Positions 13,045 to 14,860 of a stretch of 14,860 nucleotides of DNA are shown here, piece by piece. Position 1 is the first letter of the stretch; every line of letters starts with the position of its first letter. Location of the stretch: NCBI GenBank assembly GCA_030830765.1, contig JAURMJ010000408.1, positions 1 to 14,860 of the forward strand. The letters are read 5' to 3'. The notes under the pieces were generated by a model that had not been told where the DNA came from, did no database searches, and saw only the letters and a program-made list of their open reading frames with translations. The translations under genes and the position numbers were made by a program. Source of the DNA: Quisquiliibacterium sp. GTDB lineage: Bacteria; Pseudomonadota; Gammaproteobacteria; Burkholderiales; Burkholderiaceae_E.

Positions 13045-14406
13045 ATGAGTACCAAAAATGCTGATATGCATCGGCTGACCAGTGGGCCTATTCTTTCGAC
13101 CCTGCTGCGTCTGGCCATTCCTAATGTGCTGGCCATGCTGATGACTGCATTGGTTGCAATCGCCGAAACTTATTACGTCGGCCGTCTCGGGACGACACCG
13201 CTCGCTGCGATGGCCCTTGTTTTTCCCTTCGTCATGCTGGCTCAGCAGATGTCTGCTGGTGCGATGGGGGGAGGGGTTTCTTCCGCGATCAGCCGTGCGC
13301 TTGGTGAATCCAACGAGAGCAGGGCACAGACGCTTGCTATGCACGCGCTGCTGATTGGGGCAGGTCTGGGCATCGTGTTCTCACTTGTGATGCTCGCCTT
13401 CGGGCCAATGCTCTATCGGTTGCTCGGTGGTCAAGACGCGGTGCTGGATCAAGCGGTTCTCTATTCCGGTACGATCTTCAGCGGGGTGCTGCTGGTCTGG
13501 GTGATGAATACGCTGGCATCGGTTTTGCGCGGCACCGGCAATATGCGCATTCCTTCACTTGGTATTTTTGGTGCTGCCGCGCTGCAGATTGTTCTCAGTG
13601 GCCTGCTGGGCCTGGGGCTGGGCCCGGTTCCGTCGTTCGGCATGGTTGGGGTCGCGCTCGGTCAGATTCTGGCCAGTGGCGCGGCGGTTGCATTTTTCGC
13701 CTGGTATCTGACCACCGGTCAGGGGCGTCTGACCCTCAGCTTTCGCGGACTTTCGCTGCACAGGGCATTATTCAATGACATCCTGAAGGTCGGTGCGCTG
13801 GCGTGCCTTTCGCCACTTCAGTCGGTCTTGACCATGCAGATCTTCACTGGCCTCATTGCTCGGCTTGGCATGCTGCCGCTGGCCGGTTACGGGATTGGCC
13901 AGCGACTGGAGTTTCTGCTGGTTCCGATCTCATTCGGGATCGGTGTTGCTGCAGTGCCCATGGTCGGCATGGCAATCGGTGCGGGCAAGGTCGATCGTGC
14001 CCGACGTGTTGCCTGGATTGCCGCAACGGTTTCTTCGCTGAATCTGCTTGTGATCGGTCTGGTCGTCGCCGTTTTTCCGGATGTCTGGGCCGGTCTGTTT
14101 TCGGACGATGAGCAGGTCCTGGAGCATGCCCGCCAGTATCTTCGGATCGCCGGTCCGGCTTTTCCTTTCTTTGGTCTTGGTTTGACCTTGTACTTTGCTT
14201 CTCAGGGCTCAGGGCGCATGCTCGGTCCGGTGTCGGCCGCGATGGTACGCCCTGTGCTGGCAGTAACGGTTGGCGGTTGGATGGCCGCTCAGCAGATGGA
14301 AGCGTCCGCATATTTCAGTCTGGTCGCTGGCAGTCTGGTCGCCTATGGCCTGGCCACTGCATTCTCGGTCAAGCTGAGTCGCTGGGGGCCTGCGTCGCAG
14401 CGCTGA
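13045..14406 (+). CDS. MATE-family (NorM/DinF type) efflux transporter
   Basis: A 453-residue membrane protein with about twelve hydrophobic segments in two similar halves, the MatE fold. Typical stretches are LLRLAIPNVLAMLMTALVAI with ETYYVGRLG, AMALVFPFVMLAQQMSAGAM, SSAISRALGE (loop 2) in the first half, and GYGIGQRLEFLLVPISFGIG with AIGAGKVDRARRVAW in the second. Such proteins export cationic drugs or metabolites using Na+ or H+. The substrate cannot be told. The ATG at 13045 is preferred to a TTG 18 bases earlier; the ribosome site is weak in both cases. It is divergent from the PAS kinase and followed at 135 bp by a TRAP transporter gene with its own promoter. Confidence 0.92.
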   Translation: MSTKNADMHRLTSGPILSTLLRLAIPNVLAMLMTALVAIAETYYVGRLGTTPLAAMALVFPFVMLAQQMSAGAMGGGVSSAISRALGESNESRAQTLAMHALLIGAGLGIVFSLVMLAFGPMLYRLLGGQDAVLDQAVLYSGTIFSGVLLVWVMNTLASVLRGTGNMRIPSLGIFGAAALQIVLSGLLGLGLGPVPSFGMVGVALGQILASGAAVAFFAWYLTTGQGRLTLSFRGLSLHRALFNDILKVGALACLSPLQSVLTMQIFTGLIARLGMLPLAGYGIGQRLEFLLVPISFGIGVAAVPMVGMAIGAGKVDRARRVAWIAATVSSLNLLVIGLVVAVFPDVWAGLFSDDEQVLEHARQYLRIAGPAFPFFGLGLTLYFASQGSGRMLGPVSAAMVRPVLAVTVGGWMAAQQMEASAYFSLVAGSLVAYGLATAFSVKLSRWGPASQR

Positions 14407-14463
14407 CCGTTGCGCGTCTTGGAACGCAATGATGCGCTGTTGGCGAAAGGCGCGCCCCGGTGG

Positions 14464-14492
14464 TTGACCCGCCGCTGGGATACAGATACAAA
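14464..14492 (+). promoter_or_regulatory. Probable promoter of the TRAP solute-binding protein gene
   Basis: TTGACC (14464-14469) and TACAAA (14487-14492) are spaced by 17 bp, giving a start about 45 bp before the ATG at 14542. The -35 is near consensus, the -10 is poorer. Confidence 0.45.
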
Positions 14493-14541
14493 TCGGTCCG
14501 TGGCTTTCACGGGCCAGTTCAATATAACGAGGAGGAGCACA

Positions 14542-14860
14542 ATGAGAAACTTCAAGATCACATGCCTTGCGCTGGCAACCGGAAGCCTGATGGCTGCGGC
14601 CACGAGTGTCTGGGCGGCTGACGGTCCAAAGGTGGCCTGGAACCTGTCGACCTGGGGTCCGAAGCGCCAGTTCACGGCCGGCATCGAGGCCCTGGCTGAG
14701 CATGTCAGCAAGGAAACAGGCGGCAAGTTCACGATTAAGATCCACTACGGTGGCGCTTTGTCCAAGCCAGCGGATAACCTCGATAACATCAAGGCTGGCG
14801 CCTTCGAGATGGCGCAGACCTGCGTTGGCTATCACCCCGGCAAGCATCCGAGCATCACGG
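14542..14860 (+). CDS. TRAP transporter solute-binding protein (DctP family), N-terminal part
   Basis: The ATG at 14542 has a very strong ribosome site, GAGGAGGAG, a few bases upstream. The 106 codons in the window begin with a signal peptide (MRNFKITCLALATGSLMAAA, cleavage near VWA-AD) and continue WNLSTWGPKRQFTAGIEALA, EHVSKETGGKFTIKIHYGG and LDNIKAGAFEMAQTCVGYHP, the usual first lobe of DctP-like proteins. It should bind an organic acid or similar solute in the periplasm for a TRAP permease encoded to the right. It does not resemble my recollection of the ectoine-binding TeaA or UehA, so a role in ectoine uptake is not supported. The gene is cut by the window edge; the Arg that binds the carboxylate is beyond it. 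Confidence 0.9.
   Translation, partial: MRNFKITCLALATGSLMAAATSVWAADGPKVAWNLSTWGPKRQFTAGIEALAEHVSKETGGKFTIKIHYGGALSKPADNLDNIKAGAFEMAQTCVGYHPGKHPSIT

Noticed and set aside
14542..14860. TRAP solute-binding protein as an ectoine-specific TeaA/UehA
   Set aside because: The N-terminal sequence does not match what I recall of TeaA/UehA, and it is on the other strand with its own promoter, 4 kb from the ect unit.
1..14860. CRISPR array, rRNA, or a defence or toxin system
   Set aside because: No regularly spaced long repeats, no rRNA sequence, and no gene of such a system is recognisable in any frame.

Overview
The window looks like chromosomal DNA of a salt-tolerant proteobacterium, probably gamma or beta class. 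This is inferred from moderately high GC, a proline tRNA remnant of the proteobacterial type, an IS3-family element, MATE and TRAP transporters, and above all a complete ectoine/hydroxyectoine gene set. I cannot name the genus.

Left edge (1-643): the window opens inside a leftward tyrosine-type integrase gene whose start is at 364. Just upstream lie three 11-bp tandem repeats. Then comes the 3' part of a tRNA-Pro(GGG) gene (about 534-584) followed by a good hairpin terminator. This is the usual end of a genomic island integrated in a tRNA gene: the island lies to the left and the resident chromosome to the right. An IS3-family element (778-1992) follows, with both inverted ends, an orfA, a classical A6G frameshift site and an orfB broken by one in-frame TAA. 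Positions 1993-2398 hold no gene I can support.

Centre (2399-10072): ten leftward genes in one probable transcription unit. In order of transcription they are ectA, ectB, ectC (ectoine synthesis), ectD (ectoine hydroxylation), ehuB, ehuC, ehuD, ehuA (an ABC importer of the ectoine/hydroxyectoine type), a Rid-family gene and a class I methyltransferase gene. A cell with this set could make ectoine, hydroxylate it, and recapture leaked or environmental ectoines. No ectoine-degradation genes (eut/doe), no ectR and no dedicated aspartokinase are visible. The Rid protein lacks the arginine needed for imine deaminase activity. The unit is preceded by a 500-bp control region with a good sigma70-like promoter, an inverted repeat overlapping its -10 box, palindromes, three GGACGTC repeats and a leader hairpin.

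Right part (10580-14860): a soluble histidine kinase with four PAS domains and no receiver domain or neighbouring regulator, transcribed leftward; divergently, a MATE-family efflux protein; then a promoter and the first third of a TRAP-transporter solute-binding protein that runs off the right edge.

The most interesting points are the joining of ectoine synthesis, hydroxylation and import in one unit with an unexplained Rid-methyltransferase tail, its elaborate upstream region beside an orphan PAS kinase, and the island end in tRNA-Pro.
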